Positions 42,450-52,035 of a DNA stretch of 64,000 nucleotides are shown here, piece by piece. The stretch is from an uncultured Flammeovirgaceae bacterium (GTDB lineage Bacteria > Bacteroidota > Bacteroidia > Cytophagales > Cyclobacteriaceae). How positions within the stretch are numbered: the first letter of the stretch is position 1; every line of letters begins with the position of its first letter. The translations under genes and the position numbers were made by a program. The notes beneath the pieces are model-generated. The model had not been told where the DNA came from. It searched no databases and worked only from the letters and a program-made list of their open reading frames with translations. The DNA is taken from contig CAKZYA010000061.1 in NCBI GenBank assembly GCA_937883755.1, positions 186,001 to 250,000 on the forward strand. The letters are read 5' to 3'.

Positions 42450-45005
42450 CTATTCCGGTGTATTCTGCACTACGAAGCGAGTGATCAAAATCGCCAGCAA
42501 ATAGCCTACAACCACTCCTGCCAGTAGTATCATCCATTCAAAGCTCCCTAGTGGCACTAGATAAAAATATTCATTGATAGGGGAGTACACGATAATAAGC
42601 TGTAATAATAAAGATACGGCTAAACCTATGACTAACCATCGGTTAGCTAACCATCCCAACTTCTCTTGATAGCGGATTGCTCCAATCCGTACAAATTCAA
42701 ATAATACGATGCCAGTAAGTAGGGCACTACGAGCAATGTCCAAGCCCATTGGATAGATGATAAGAAACACGATCATTAGTAGGAGCATCTTTTTGGTGCC
42801 AATCAGCGCGATAAGCCAACCCAATCGTTTGTTAATTAGAGGCTCTTTATCTGGGCGTGGCTTGTGCTGCATGATGTCTTGGGCAGGTGGATCTACCCCT
42901 AACGCTAAAGCTACTAGGCCATCAGTCAATAAATTCACCCAGAGTAACTGCACTGGAAACAATAGAGGTTCGTTCAGATCGACTAGTAAAGTCGCCAAAA
43001 AAATCAACGAGACTTCGGCAAGATTGCAGGTAAGCAGATAGTCGAGAAACTTGCGAATATTATTGAAGATAGTGCGGCCCTCCTTGATTGCATCCCGTAT
43101 GGTACTGAAATTATCATCAAGTAGAATAAGATCACTCGCTTGTTTAGTTACTTCGGTGCCCTTCAGACCCATAGCAATGCCCACTTCCGCTTTCTTAATC
43201 GCTAATGCGTCGTTCACTCCATCACCAGTCATAGCTACGCTATTGTTCACCTCTAGTATCTCCAGCAACCGGAGCTTATGAAATGGATTAGTACGGGCAA
43301 AGATATTCACCTGTTCATCAAGTTTCTGACGTAGAGCATCATCGTCGAGCTGATCAAGGGCGGGACCACCTAAAACACCTGAACTCTCTAAACCCACTTG
43401 CTCGGCAATGGCCTGAGCCGTAACCGGATTGTCGCCGGTGATCATAATCACCCGGATACCCGCGGTTTTACAATCCTGGATAGCTTGGGCAACTTCGTCG
43501 CGGGGTGGATCAATCATGGCTTGCAAACCCAGCCATACCAAGTTTTCCTCTACTTGCTCAGTAGCACTTTCGGTGGGTTTATAGGCAAAGCCTAGTACCC
43601 GAAGAGCCTGGGAGGCAAATTCAACATTCTGCTCTAATACTTGCTGACGAGCTGATTCGTCCCAAGGAACCACTTCACCGTTACGAAGGGTATGGGTACA
43701 TTTGGCAATGAGTACTTCAGGAGCGCCTTTCGCATATATCGTGAGTGCGCCAGTAGGGTCAGCAACCACCACGCTCATCATCTTACGTTCCGAGTTGAAT
43801 GAAATCTCGTTAACTTTTTCGTGGGGTTGGCCATCCTCTGTGGGCAAAAGCTGCTGACTTATTCGAAGCAGTGCTATTTCGGTTTGCTCGCCAAAGTATT
43901 TCGCCTCACCATGATCGTCTACTCCTAGCATAGCATTATTGCATAGCTGGCCGCAACGCAACAGTTGCCGGGCAGCTTCGTCCAATGTACCCTGTTCTTC
44001 TAAAGAATCAACCGAGTGAATTTGCCCATCGTAATGAAGATGCGTTACTGTCATCTCGTTGTGGGTGAGCGTGCCGGTTTTATCCGTGCAGACAATATTT
44101 ACCGCGCCGACTGATTCCACAATGGGCAAGCGGCGAATGAGGGCATGTTTTCGGAACATAACCCGGGCTCCGGCAGCGAGAGCCAATACTACCACCGCTG
44201 GTAGTCCTTCGGGAATAGCAGCTACGGCCAGTGAGATAGCCGTCAGTAGCGAGGTGTAAAATCCGTATTTGAACACTCCGATAATAGCAATCACTACCAG
44301 GATCACCAGCGTAATCAGAGACAGTCGCTTGCTCAGAATTCCTAGCTCAACCTGAAACGAAGACTTTTCAGTTTCTAGCGTCTGTAACCGAGATGCTACG
44401 TGCCCCATTTGCGTTCGCATTCCGGTTTCGGTGACTAGGACTCGGGCATTACCTCCGGTAACGTAAGTATTCATGAATACGGGTTCATCGGCCTCTTTCC
44501 GCACTGCTGCCGACTCACCAGTGAGCACTGACTCATCCAGTTCCAGATGAAATGCTTTCACCACTTTTCCATCCGCGGTGACCATATCGCCTGATTCCAA
44601 TAGCAGCAAATCATCCGGTACTACCTCGGCCGAAGGAATTTCCACTTCTTGGCCGTCGCGGATCACCCGGGCGTGAGGAGTAGCCATTTTCTGGAGGGCT
44701 TCAATAGTCCGTTCCGCGTTGTAGTCCTGAATGAAACCGAGCACGCCTGACAGAATTACAATGAAGAGGATAAGCAGTGCATCTACTACATTCGGTTCTT
44801 GATCCGGTAAAAAACCAATGGCTAGTGATACGATGGCTGCGGCAATCAACAATAAGATCAAGGGTGAGGTAAACTGCCTCACCAGGATACGAATAGGGTG
44901 AGCTTTGGTCTGACGGATAATCTCATTGCGACCAAATTCACTCAAACGGCGTTGTGCCTCCTGTCGAGAAAGGCCTTGGGTTACTTTTTTGGCTACTACT
45001 TCCAT
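42450..45005 (-). CDS. P2-type cation-transporting ATPase (Ca2+-ATPase-like)
   Basis: The 851-residue protein shows an N-terminal cation-ATPase region (LSRQEAQRRLSEFGRNEI), TGES (ESVLTGESAAV), the PEGL helix (AIPEGLPAVVVLALA), the phosphorylation site D308 in CTDKTGTLT, and MTGDGVND. C-terminal helices contain QLLWVNLLTDGLVALALG. PEGL and length fit the SERCA/PacL and plasma-membrane-type P2 group, so calcium or another cation is transported out; the ion is not certain. Mycobacterial CtpF, of the same group, is in the DosR dormancy regulon. The box at 45064 is 58 bases upstream. Confidence 0.9.
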   Translation of the reverse strand: MEVVAKKVTQGLSRQEAQRRLSEFGRNEIIRQTKAHPIRILVRQFTSPLILLLIAAAIVSLAIGFLPDQEPNVVDALLILFIVILSGVLGFIQDYNAERTIEALQKMATPHARVIRDGQEVEIPSAEVVPDDLLLLESGDMVTADGKVVKAFHLELDESVLTGESAAVRKEADEPVFMNTYVTGGNARVLVTETGMRTQMGHVASRLQTLETEKSSFQVELGILSKRLSLITLVILVVIAIIGVFKYGFYTSLLTAISLAVAAIPEGLPAVVVLALAAGARVMFRKHALIRRLPIVESVGAVNIVCTDKTGTLTHNEMTVTHLHYDGQIHSVDSLEEQGTLDEAARQLLRCGQLCNNAMLGVDDHGEAKYFGEQTEIALLRISQQLLPTEDGQPHEKVNEISFNSERKMMSVVVADPTGALTIYAKGAPEVLIAKCTHTLRNGEVVPWDESARQQVLEQNVEFASQALRVLGFAYKPTESATEQVEENLVWLGLQAMIDPPRDEVAQAIQDCKTAGIRVIMITGDNPVTAQAIAEQVGLESSGVLGGPALDQLDDDALRQKLDEQVNIFARTNPFHKLRLLEILEVNNSVAMTGDGVNDALAIKKAEVGIAMGLKGTEVTKQASDLILLDDNFSTIRDAIKEGRTIFNNIRKFLDYLLTCNLAEVSLIFLATLLVDLNEPLLFPVQLLWVNLLTDGLVALALGVDPPAQDIMQHKPRPDKEPLINKRLGWLIALIGTKKMLLLMIVFLIIYPMGLDIARSALLTGIVLFEFVRIGAIRYQEKLGWLANRWLVIGLAVSLLLQLIIVYSPINEYFYLVPLGSFEWMILLAGVVVGYLLAILITRFVVQNTPE

Positions 45006-45063
45006 GAAGGTACGCTAAGGTTGAAAGGTGATGAAAGTTAAGTGGAGCATCCTATGAGAAAAA

Positions 45064-45075
45064 TGATCTTGGTCA
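45064..45075. promoter_or_regulatory. FNR-like box TGATCTTGGTCA
   Basis: TGAT/GTCA half-sites, four-base spacer, 58 bases before the ATG of the P2-type ATPase gene. Confidence 0.65.
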
Positions 45076-45146
45076 GTACCGGAATTTTATTGGTGGAGTC
45101 TAACAAGTTCAGGCTAAGCAACTAGTCGCTAATGCTCGAGAATACA

Positions 45147-46172
45147 TTAAGCAAATGCGGGTCTTAGTTTTTCTTTTAGAATCTGCTTAAGCTGAGGAGT
45201 GGTATCGTAATCTAGCAAGTTAAAAGCTTTTACGTCGCAAAGTTTTTCAATGAGGGTAATTCCTGCTTTAGTGTTGGTAGCCACTCCACTTACAATATCG
45301 GGTTTTAGGTCAAAGGCCTTCATTACTCCGTATACAGCGTAAGGATCGGAAGCACAGAGTACGGTGCATTTAATACAGTCCCGGATTGCCTCAATTGCCA
45401 CATCCCCGTTGTAAGGTTCCAGGGGTGAGGCACCGATTTCAACCACGGCGACATCGGCAGGTTGGTGAGCCATCATGCTAAGTAGCTTTTCTAAAGCAGG
45501 AGTGTAAGTCTCTTCGGGACATACGGTAGAGGGTAGTCCTACATCTACGAAATCTAAAATAGCATCAGCTCCCGCATCCATAACGCTAAGCATATCTCGG
45601 TAGCGCCCAGCCCCCGTTAGTTTAGCGCCCAGTATGCGCTGACCCGTTTTTTTTAATTCACGGGTGATAATCCGAGCCGCAGTTGTTTTTCCGGCAGACA
45701 TGGATGTGCCTACCATCAGAATAGTTGGAGTATTGAACTTTTGAAAATCAACTTCCGGCACAAAGCCCTGCATAGTGGCTTTCTTTCCACTTTGCAGCAC
45801 GTGTCCGACGTAGCGAATAGGAATGAGGGGGGATAAAAACATGGAACGGGAAGTTGCTTTTCCGAACAACCCGGCACCAGTGAGCACTTCCATATGGTTG
45901 TTCTTGCTAACAACTTTCCAGGTTCCCGTGGCCTCCATAGTCGCGTAGCGTTCGCCTAAAGCTCCCACTAGCTGATCGCCTTCGGCGACTTCAGCCATAC
46001 GTCCGTCGGTATGCTCAATTCTCAGGGTGCCTCGGTAGGGTTCGTTAACTTCGGCCACTACGTAGTCTCCAGTCTGCCAGTGCTGACGGGATAGCGGTGT
46101 TACTTCAAACTCGGTATTGGGTAAAGGGGAGATTCGGGTTAATGAGGTGAAAACATATCGTATTCTTTCCAT
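45147..46172 (-). CDS. DUF1611 (DgcN-like) P-loop protein
   Basis: I choose the ATG at 46172 (341 residues), since the 24 residues before it are Cys/Pro-rich and unlike the family. The C-terminal half has a P-loop GTSMSAGKTT (about 173-182), then KLTGAGRYRD, DAGADAILDFVDVGLPST and VVEIGASPLEPYNGD. These match DUF1611, some members of which (DgcN) are reported D-glutamate N-acetyltransferases. It follows the M20 peptidase gene with a four-base gap. A role in N-acyl amino acid metabolism is inference from the pair. Confidence 0.7.
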   Translation of the reverse strand: MERIRYVFTSLTRISPLPNTEFEVTPLSRQHWQTGDYVVAEVNEPYRGTLRIEHTDGRMAEVAEGDQLVGALGERYATMEATGTWKVVSKNNHMEVLTGAGLFGKATSRSMFLSPLIPIRYVGHVLQSGKKATMQGFVPEVDFQKFNTPTILMVGTSMSAGKTTAARIITRELKKTGQRILGAKLTGAGRYRDMLSVMDAGADAILDFVDVGLPSTVCPEETYTPALEKLLSMMAHQPADVAVVEIGASPLEPYNGDVAIEAIRDCIKCTVLCASDPYAVYGVMKAFDLKPDIVSGVATNTKAGITLIEKLCDVKAFNLLDYDTTPQLKQILKEKLRPAFA

Positions 46173-46176
46173 GTTT

Positions 46177-47349
46177 TTAGATGTTTGGTGACTGTTTGAG
46201 GGGAGGGGACAAAAGAAGTAAAGCCAGCAAGGCGGTTCGCTCAATCATCCGGTTCAGGTATACAAATTCGTGGGAAGCGTGAGCTCCGTCGCCAATAGCT
46301 CCCAAGCCATCCAATGTTGCGGTGTACTGACTAGTCGTATTCGCGTCGGAGCCACCCCCTGCCATGCCCTGTTCCAGATTAATTCCCAGGGTATCACCTA
46401 ATTCTTGAGCCATCTGCCACAGCTGCTGGTTGCGGGGAGTGGCTTCCATTGGTAAGCGACCGATATGCCCTTCTACCGTGAGGGTTGCCTCCGGGTGAGC
46501 CGATTGTAAACCGTGGATACGCTGGGTAATTTCTTCAGCATCTCGTTGGGTGGGAACCCGCACATCAACCACCGCACTACTTTCGGGAGCTACCACATTG
46601 GCACGTACTCCACCGGTAATCATACCCACGTTAACACTAATTCCCTTCTCGGGGTTGTTCATCGCAAATAATTCCTGTACCGTATGCGACAGAGCTACAA
46701 TAGCACTCACACCTTTAGTGGGATCTAATCCGGCGTGAGCTGCCTTTCCTTGAACGGTAATGGTAAAGCGACCTATCCCTTTTCGAGCGGTTTTTAACTT
46801 CCCCGCTAGACCCAGCGAAGGTTCTAGCACAAAGGCCCGGTCGGCAATTTGAGCCAATCGCCGAATCATGGGAGTGGATTCGTGGCTCCCAATTTCTTCA
46901 TCCGAGTTAATAAGTACCAAAGGAGTTACCGAATACGGTAGCGATAGCTCAGTTAGGGTTTTGAGTGCGAAAATGAGTTGTACCAACCCGGCTTTCATAT
47001 CGTAAACCCCTGGTCCCACCATTTTTTCTTCCCGAGTTTCTACGGGCATACCAGATAGAGTATCCAGGGGCCATACGGTGTCGCAGTGACCGAGCAACAG
47101 TTGTACCGGGCAATTACGTTCTCGTGACGCGGGACGAGCGTAAAGGTAACCCCCGGTAGTTTGGCCAGAAACCACGTTGCTTGGGTAGTCAATGCTAGCC
47201 AGGGCATTTTCCAGTAGGTTTAGTACCGGCTCTTGTGCAGCTTTTACCGTTGAGGGAGATTCCGCCTCGGCTAGTTCTTTCAAAAAATTAGTCATGGATA
47301 GCCTTTGCTGTTGCAAGTAATAGACGATGGTATTGGCTGGTTCAGTCAT
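46177..47349 (-). CDS. M20-family metallopeptidase (carboxypeptidase G2/ArgE-type)
   Basis: The 390-residue protein has the di-metal site motifs in order: GHCDTVW (H and D, near 88-91), GVYDMKAG (D near 120), SDEEIGS (E, E near 154-155) and the late H in DGAHASHEFVYL. It also has the dimerisation domain with HAGLDPTKG. This pattern fits carboxypeptidase G2/acetylornithine-deacetylase-type enzymes that remove N-acyl groups or split glutamyl amides. It lies between a flavin reductase and DUF1611, in one operon with four-base gaps. Confidence 0.85.
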   Translation of the reverse strand: MTEPANTIVYYLQQQRLSMTNFLKELAEAESPSTVKAAQEPVLNLLENALASIDYPSNVVSGQTTGGYLYARPASRERNCPVQLLLGHCDTVWPLDTLSGMPVETREEKMVGPGVYDMKAGLVQLIFALKTLTELSLPYSVTPLVLINSDEEIGSHESTPMIRRLAQIADRAFVLEPSLGLAGKLKTARKGIGRFTITVQGKAAHAGLDPTKGVSAIVALSHTVQELFAMNNPEKGISVNVGMITGGVRANVVAPESSAVVDVRVPTQRDAEEITQRIHGLQSAHPEATLTVEGHIGRLPMEATPRNQQLWQMAQELGDTLGINLEQGMAGGGSDANTTSQYTATLDGLGAIGDGAHASHEFVYLNRMIERTALLALLLLSPPLKQSPNI

Positions 47350-47352
47350 TTC

Positions 47353-47967
47353 TTATTTCTCAAAGTTGGCCGGAAAAGGAAAAGCGTTAGTATTTTGGAT
47401 AGTAGCAAAGCGGCCGGGGTTCAGATAAGCCAGAAGAGGTGCTTGGTACAGCAACTGCTGGTCGTCCTGTTCCGAAGTACGCAGGGCACTTTCGTGTACT
47501 TGAGCCGCCACTACTTGTCCCGTAATCAGGCTGTTGGCTCCAAAGCCATCAATAATTTTGACTAACTCACACTCTAAGAACAGGTAGCTATCCTGAAGAA
47601 AGATGCCATCCACTTCTTGAGCACTGATAGTGGGAAGCTCTTGTAACACGGGTTTGCTACCTTGGGGAACATCATTGCAGCGGGGAGAGGCTGTTAAACT
47701 AGTTATGATAGTTTGATTGGGCCAAGGAAAACTAACCGTGAACGCTCGGTAGTCTTTTACATTCCAGTAGGTACGGTGCTTGGGAGTGCAGACGAATCCG
47801 AAATAATTATCCCATCCCAATGGGGTAGCCATATGTTTAGGGGCAAGGTCATACTGCTCGCCTTCCTTAGTACCAATGACTACTAGAGGAGCTACCGTAA
47901 AAAAACGATCCCATATCGGGCGATCAGTATCCAGACTGACCAAATTTTCAGCAGAAGTGATTTTCAT
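47353..47967 (-). CDS. Flavin reductase-family protein (FMN-binding split barrel)
   Basis: The 204-residue protein resembles the flavin reductase/flavoredoxin family: APLVVIGTKEGEQYDLAPKHMATPLGWDNYFGFVC, then FTVSFPWPNQ near 90 and a C-terminal ligand region. It should bind FMN and reduce a flavin or iron substrate. First gene of the operon with the M20 peptidase and DUF1611; the box at 48019 lies 51 bases upstream. Confidence 0.8.
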   Translation of the reverse strand: MKITSAENLVSLDTDRPIWDRFFTVAPLVVIGTKEGEQYDLAPKHMATPLGWDNYFGFVCTPKHRTYWNVKDYRAFTVSFPWPNQTIITSLTASPRCNDVPQGSKPVLQELPTISAQEVDGIFLQDSYLFLECELVKIIDGFGANSLITGQVVAAQVHESALRTSEQDDQQLLYQAPLLAYLNPGRFATIQNTNAFPFPANFEK

Positions 47968-48018
47968 GTTTCGTAATGTTTCAGGAAATACAATAGAAAG
48001 TTTTTATCGAGAAGGCAA

Positions 48019-48030
48019 TGATCGAGGTCA
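48019..48030. promoter_or_regulatory. FNR-like box TGATCGAGGTCA
   Basis: TGAT/GTCA half-sites, four-base spacer, 51 bases before the minus-strand flavin reductase operon. Confidence 0.65.
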
Positions 48031-48063
48031 TAGGTCAGGTTATCCGGAACGATATTTTGCGAG

Positions 48064-48075
48064 TGATGCAGATCA
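48064..48075. promoter_or_regulatory. FNR-like box TGATGCAGATCA
   Basis: TGAT/ATCA half-sites, four-base spacer, 67 bases before the MlaE-type permease gene on the plus strand. Confidence 0.65.
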
Positions 48076-48142
48076 ACGCTGCTGGTGACCTGCAACATTG
48101 TTCGGAAGCGTTGGCTAGGCTACTTTCACGAAAAATAGATTG

Positions 48143-48913
48143 ATGTTTTTACCTCAAGGTTTGCAGGAATACTTCATCACTACGGCTGAGATTTGGCAGT
48201 TCGCCCGGAGATTCTTCCAACAGGTCTTCCGGCCCCCTTACGAATTTGAGGAACTTTTGCGGCAGGCGTACCGGATTGGTTATCAGTCATTGCCACTGGT
48301 GGGAGTTACTGGTTTCATCATGGGAGTGGTGCTTACGCTACAGTCAAGGCCTACGCTGATTGAGTTTGGGGCTGAGTCTTGGATGCCCTCCATGGTAGGA
48401 ATTTCCATTGTGAGGGAAATTGGTCCGGTAATCACGGCCTTAATTTGTGCAGGTAAAGTAGGCTCTAGCATTGGGGCTGAGTTAGGATCAATGAAGGTAA
48501 CGGAGCAAATAGATGCCATGGAAGTATCCGGTACCAACCCCTTTAAATATTTGGTTGTGACGCGAGTAGTAGCGGCCACGCTCATGCTGCCCGTGCTAGT
48601 AGTGTTGGCTGACGCCATCGCGTTAGTAGGCTCCTTTTTAGTAGAAAATGTGAAGGGTGATGTGGGGTGGATGCTGTACTTCAATCAGGTATTTGGTAAC
48701 CTGGAATTTGGTGATATTATTCCCTCTATTGGGAAATCATTTTTCTTTGGTTTTGCCATTGGGCTGGTGGGTTGTTACCAAGGGTACCACTCCAAAAAAG
48801 GTACGGAAGGGGTAGGGACTGCCGCTAATACCGCCGTAGTGATGGCATCTATGCTCGTGTTTATTTTAGACTTTCTGGCAGTATTGGTCGCCGATATCTT
48901 TTACGACTTATGA
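48143..48913 (+). CDS. mlaE: MlaE-family ABC transporter permease
   Basis: The 256-residue protein starts at the ATG at 48143. It has the family elements GVTGFIMGVVLTLQSRPTLIEFGAESWMPSM, REIGPVITALICAGKVGSSIGAELGSMKVTEQIDAMEV and a GCYQGYHSKKGTEGVGTAANTAVV loop that couples to the ATPase. Mla-type transporters move phospholipids across the envelope. The stop overlaps the ATPase start (ATGA). Confidence 0.9.
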   Translation: MFLPQGLQEYFITTAEIWQFARRFFQQVFRPPYEFEELLRQAYRIGYQSLPLVGVTGFIMGVVLTLQSRPTLIEFGAESWMPSMVGISIVREIGPVITALICAGKVGSSIGAELGSMKVTEQIDAMEVSGTNPFKYLVVTRVVAATLMLPVLVVLADAIALVGSFLVENVKGDVGWMLYFNQVFGNLEFGDIIPSIGKSFFFGFAIGLVGCYQGYHSKKGTEGVGTAANTAVVMASMLVFILDFLAVLVADIFYDL

Positions 48914-49692
48914 ACGAAGTAACCTTGTCTCAAGCGGTTTCGCCCCCAGTTGATTCGTCGGGGGTAGTGATTACGGTTCGACACCTGCAAAAGTCGTTTG
49001 GCGATCATGTTGTGTTGCGTGATTTTAACTTCACGCTGCAAGCGGAAGAAAACTTAGCAGTGCTTGGAAAGTCAGGGTCGGGCAAATCGGTATTGATCAA
49101 GTGTATTGTGGGACTGATACCCCCAGATGCGGGTGAAATTCAGGTCTTGGGAAAAAATGTGCCTTACCTTGAGCACGAAGAATTAGATATCTTACGGCGC
49201 GACTTGGGCTTTCTGTTTCAGTGGGGCGCACTGTACGATTCTATGACCGTCCGGGAAAACCTCATTTTTCCTCTTCGAAAGCATAGTGATAAAACCAAGC
49301 AGCAAATTGCCCAGAAAGTGGAAGAAGTATTGGAAAGCGTAGGGTTACCCGAAGCGGTAGATCTTATGCCATCCGAACTCTCGGGAGGTATGAAGAAGCG
49401 GATTGCTCTGGCTCGAACCTTAATGCTGGAGCCTAAGATCATTTTCTACGATGAACCTACCACCGGTTTGGACCCGGTCACTGCCAAAGAAATTAGTGAG
49501 CTTATTCGGGAGGTACAACAACAGCATCAAACCGCAGCCATCGTGATTACCCACGATATGGAATGTGTGAAGATTACCGCCGATCGAGTCATATTACTAT
49601 CGGACGGAATCAACTACGCCGAAGGCACCTACGAGACCCTGAGGCGGTCGAATGATCCTACAGTAAAAGCATTTTTCGGTAACAATGATTAA
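48910..49692 (+). CDS. mlaF: MlaF-family ABC transporter ATPase
   Basis: The 260-residue protein has Walker A (GKSGSGKSVLIKCI, near 57), the Q-loop (FLFQWGALYDSMTV), the signature LSGGMKKRIALAR, Walker B (IIFYDEPTTGLDP) and the H-loop THDMEC. It is coupled to the permease by a four-base overlap and followed by the MlaD gene two bases later. Confidence 0.95.
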   Translation: MNEVTLSQAVSPPVDSSGVVITVRHLQKSFGDHVVLRDFNFTLQAEENLAVLGKSGSGKSVLIKCIVGLIPPDAGEIQVLGKNVPYLEHEELDILRRDLGFLFQWGALYDSMTVRENLIFPLRKHSDKTKQQIAQKVEEVLESVGLPEAVDLMPSELSGGMKKRIALARTLMLEPKIIFYDEPTTGLDPVTAKEISELIREVQQQHQTAAIVITHDMECVKITADRVILLSDGINYAEGTYETLRRSNDPTVKAFFGNND

Positions 49693-49694
49693 CC

Positions 49695-50663
49695 ATGAGT
49701 CAAGAAGTTAGCCAAAAAATCAAATTGGGAGTCTTCGTTACGGCGGGACTGTTTCTCCTGGCATTGGCGCTGTATTTGGTCGGCAACCAACGCAACATGT
49801 TTAGCACCCGATTTCCGTTAAACACCCACTTTTCTGAAGTGAGTGGTCTGCGCCAGGGTGGTAACGTTCGCTTTGCTGGAATTGATGTGGGTACTGTGAG
49901 TAAAATTACTATTATTAATGATACTACCGTTCGGGTGGATATGCTGCTCAGGGAAGAGGTACAAAATCATATTAAAAAGAACGCAATCGCTACCATTGGA
50001 ACTGACGGATTGGTAGGTAATGTGATCATCAATATTAAAGCCGGATACGGTGATGCTCTGCCCATCGAGGCTAATGACCAAATTGCTTCGCAGCCCAACG
50101 TAGACACCGATGCTTTACTGCAAACACTAAGTGTATCTAACGAAAACCTAGCCCGTCTTACGCAGAATTTAGTATCAATCACCGATCAGGTTAACGCTGG
50201 TAGAGGCGCATTGGGAGTGATGCTTAAGGACGATCATTTAGCAAACGATTTACAGCAGACCCTCGCTAACCTTTCTCAAGCTAGTGCTAAAACTACTACT
50301 ACCTTCACCAAATTAGAAAGCATAGCGGACAAGATTGGTGATGGACCGGGAATTATTAGTTTTCTGACCGAAGATACTACTACCGTTTGGCAGCTTCAAC
50401 AGACCATGAACAACTTGCAGTCGGCCAGCACCGTAGTCACCGAAATTACCACTGACTTACAACGTCTAACCGAGCAGGTAGAATCAGGGCAGGGCACGGC
50501 CGGACTGTTGATAAGTGATACCGCGTTCGCTGAAGACATCCAACAGTCAGTAGATGAAATTCAAACGGGGATTAGCCTTTTTAACGAGAATATGGAGGCT
50601 CTACGTCATAATTTTCTGCTACGTCGCTATTTCAAGAAACAAGCGAAAAAAGCAGAGGAATAG
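49695..50663 (+). CDS. mlaD: MlaD/MCE-domain substrate-binding protein
   Basis: The 322-residue protein has one N-terminal membrane helix (about 12-28) and an MCE domain (FPLNTHFSEVSGLRQGGNVRFAGIDVGTVSKI, then ATIGTDGLVGNVIINIK). A long helical tail with repeated T/Q-rich segments follows (IGDGPGIISFLTEDTTT...). It anchors to the inner membrane and binds lipids for MlaEF. A last coiled-coil part may reach across the periplasm. Confidence 0.9.
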   Translation: MSQEVSQKIKLGVFVTAGLFLLALALYLVGNQRNMFSTRFPLNTHFSEVSGLRQGGNVRFAGIDVGTVSKITIINDTTVRVDMLLREEVQNHIKKNAIATIGTDGLVGNVIINIKAGYGDALPIEANDQIASQPNVDTDALLQTLSVSNENLARLTQNLVSITDQVNAGRGALGVMLKDDHLANDLQQTLANLSQASAKTTTTFTKLESIADKIGDGPGIISFLTEDTTTVWQLQQTMNNLQSASTVVTEITTDLQRLTEQVESGQGTAGLLISDTAFAEDIQQSVDEIQTGISLFNENMEALRHNFLLRRYFKKQAKKAEE

Positions 50664-50701
50664 AGCTGGTGATAAATAATTCTCTATGATTTATACAATG
50701 A

Positions 50702-50713
50702 TGATATTCGTCA
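50702..50713. promoter_or_regulatory. FNR-like box TGATATTCGTCA
   Basis: TGAT/GTCA half-sites, four-base spacer, 58 bases before the DUF2267 gene at 50772. Confidence 0.6.
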
Positions 50714-50771
50714 TCGCAAAAGACCAAGGCAAGAATTACATTCAGGTATGTTTAACAAAACCTAATGAGTG

Positions 50772-51230
50772 ATGGCAGTGCACTATTTTGACAAGTACGC
50801 CCAGGCGGGTAACCAACTACTGGCTCAACTGGCCGAGGAGATTGGTGAGCCAGAAAATATCAAGAAAACCGAACGCATTCTGAAGACCGTACTCCATACG
50901 TTACGTGACCGGCTGACGCTGCAAGAGTCATTTCAACTGATGGCTCAGTTCCCTTTGTTTTTGAAAGGTATCTATGCTTCGGAGTGGAAGTATCGGGATC
51001 AGCCGATGCGAATCCGCCACGTTGAAGAGTTTATGGGACAGCTTTCCCTGCGGGATCAATCAGCGGAAAAAGATTTTGTGAATACCGAGCGAGCTACATT
51101 CTTGGTTCAGAAAGTCTTCAAAGTAGTCGGGCAATACGGATCGTCGGGTGAGTGGAAAGATATTTTGGATAACTTGCCCGAAGAGCTTCATCCGCTAGTA
51201 TCCCCTGCTCTGACCGCTCGGGCTGAATAA
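50772..51230 (+). CDS. DUF2267-like protein
   Basis: I choose the ATG at 50772 (152 residues) over a GTG one codon upstream. The protein shows ILKTVLHTLRDRLTLQESFQLMAQFPLFLKGIYASEWK and a second half with VEEFMGQLS and ATFLVQKVFKVVGQYGSSGEWKDILDNLPEELHPL. That is the full DUF2267 scheme of two related helical halves, and the best conserved of the three copies here. Function unknown. Confidence 0.65.
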   Translation: MAVHYFDKYAQAGNQLLAQLAEEIGEPENIKKTERILKTVLHTLRDRLTLQESFQLMAQFPLFLKGIYASEWKYRDQPMRIRHVEEFMGQLSLRDQSAEKDFVNTERATFLVQKVFKVVGQYGSSGEWKDILDNLPEELHPLVSPALTARAE

Positions 51231-51262
51231 ACTTTTTTCTTCCGATTACTATTGAATGAAGT

Positions 51263-51919
51263 ATGCGGAATCGCAAAGAATACTGGGAGAGTGTGTATCA
51301 AGCCCGGGCTTCGGATCAAATGAGTTGGTACCAGCTGATGCCTACCACCTCACTAAATCTTTTGGCGGGGCTTGGTATAATGTCTGATGCAAAAATTATT
51401 GATGTAGGTGGTGGCGATAGCTGTCTGGCGGATTATCTGCTGTCCGAGGGCTACCAGGATATAACTGTACTCGACATCTCGGAAACCGCCCTAGAACGCG
51501 CTCAGCAACGGATGGGAGCCAATGCTAACAAAATAAAATGGGTTAATGCCGATATCACCTCCTTTCAACCCATTGAAAAATACGACCTGTGGCACGATCG
51601 AGCTACCTTTCATTTTTTAACCCAACCGTGGGAGGTGGAAAACTATCTCGGTACTCTCCAGCAGAGCTTGGTCCCAAGCGGGGCAGTTATCATCGGCACT
51701 TTTTCCGAACAAGGCCCTGAAAAATGCAGTGGGTTGAACATTCGGCAATATTCAGAAAGCTCACTTACTCATTTGTTCAGTAGGTTTTTTGAAAGAATCA
51801 ATTGTATTACGGTTGACCACGAAACCCCGGCCGGGGTTCACCAGGCTTTTACCTTCTGTAGCTTTAAAAATAGACCGACAATTAAGGCTCAGAGCGATCG
51901 TGAGGTATTAGTTTCATAG
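51263..51919 (+). CDS. Class I SAM-dependent methyltransferase
   Basis: The 218-residue protein has motif I IIDVGGGDSCLADYLL (near 45), motif II TVLDISETALERA (near 70) and VNADITSF, with a DLWHDRATFHFL motif near 112. It is a small-molecule or protein methyltransferase of unknown target, resembling thiopurine-methyltransferase-like enzymes. It follows the DUF2267 gene with a 32-base gap. Confidence 0.85.
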   Translation: MRNRKEYWESVYQARASDQMSWYQLMPTTSLNLLAGLGIMSDAKIIDVGGGDSCLADYLLSEGYQDITVLDISETALERAQQRMGANANKIKWVNADITSFQPIEKYDLWHDRATFHFLTQPWEVENYLGTLQQSLVPSGAVIIGTFSEQGPEKCSGLNIRQYSESSLTHLFSRFFERINCITVDHETPAGVHQAFTFCSFKNRPTIKAQSDREVLVS

Positions 51920-52035
51920 TAATGCTGTAAGAGATTAAATCGAGGGTCTGACATGACGGACGAAATTTTGGGAGGATCAACTACACCTGTGCCGATTGTA
52001 TAAGTTGAAAATCTAAGAAAGTTAGGTAGACCTAG

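Noticed and set aside
48086-48097. Further box TGACCTGCAACA
   Set aside because: The right half-site is AACA rather than RTCA, so it does not meet the pattern.
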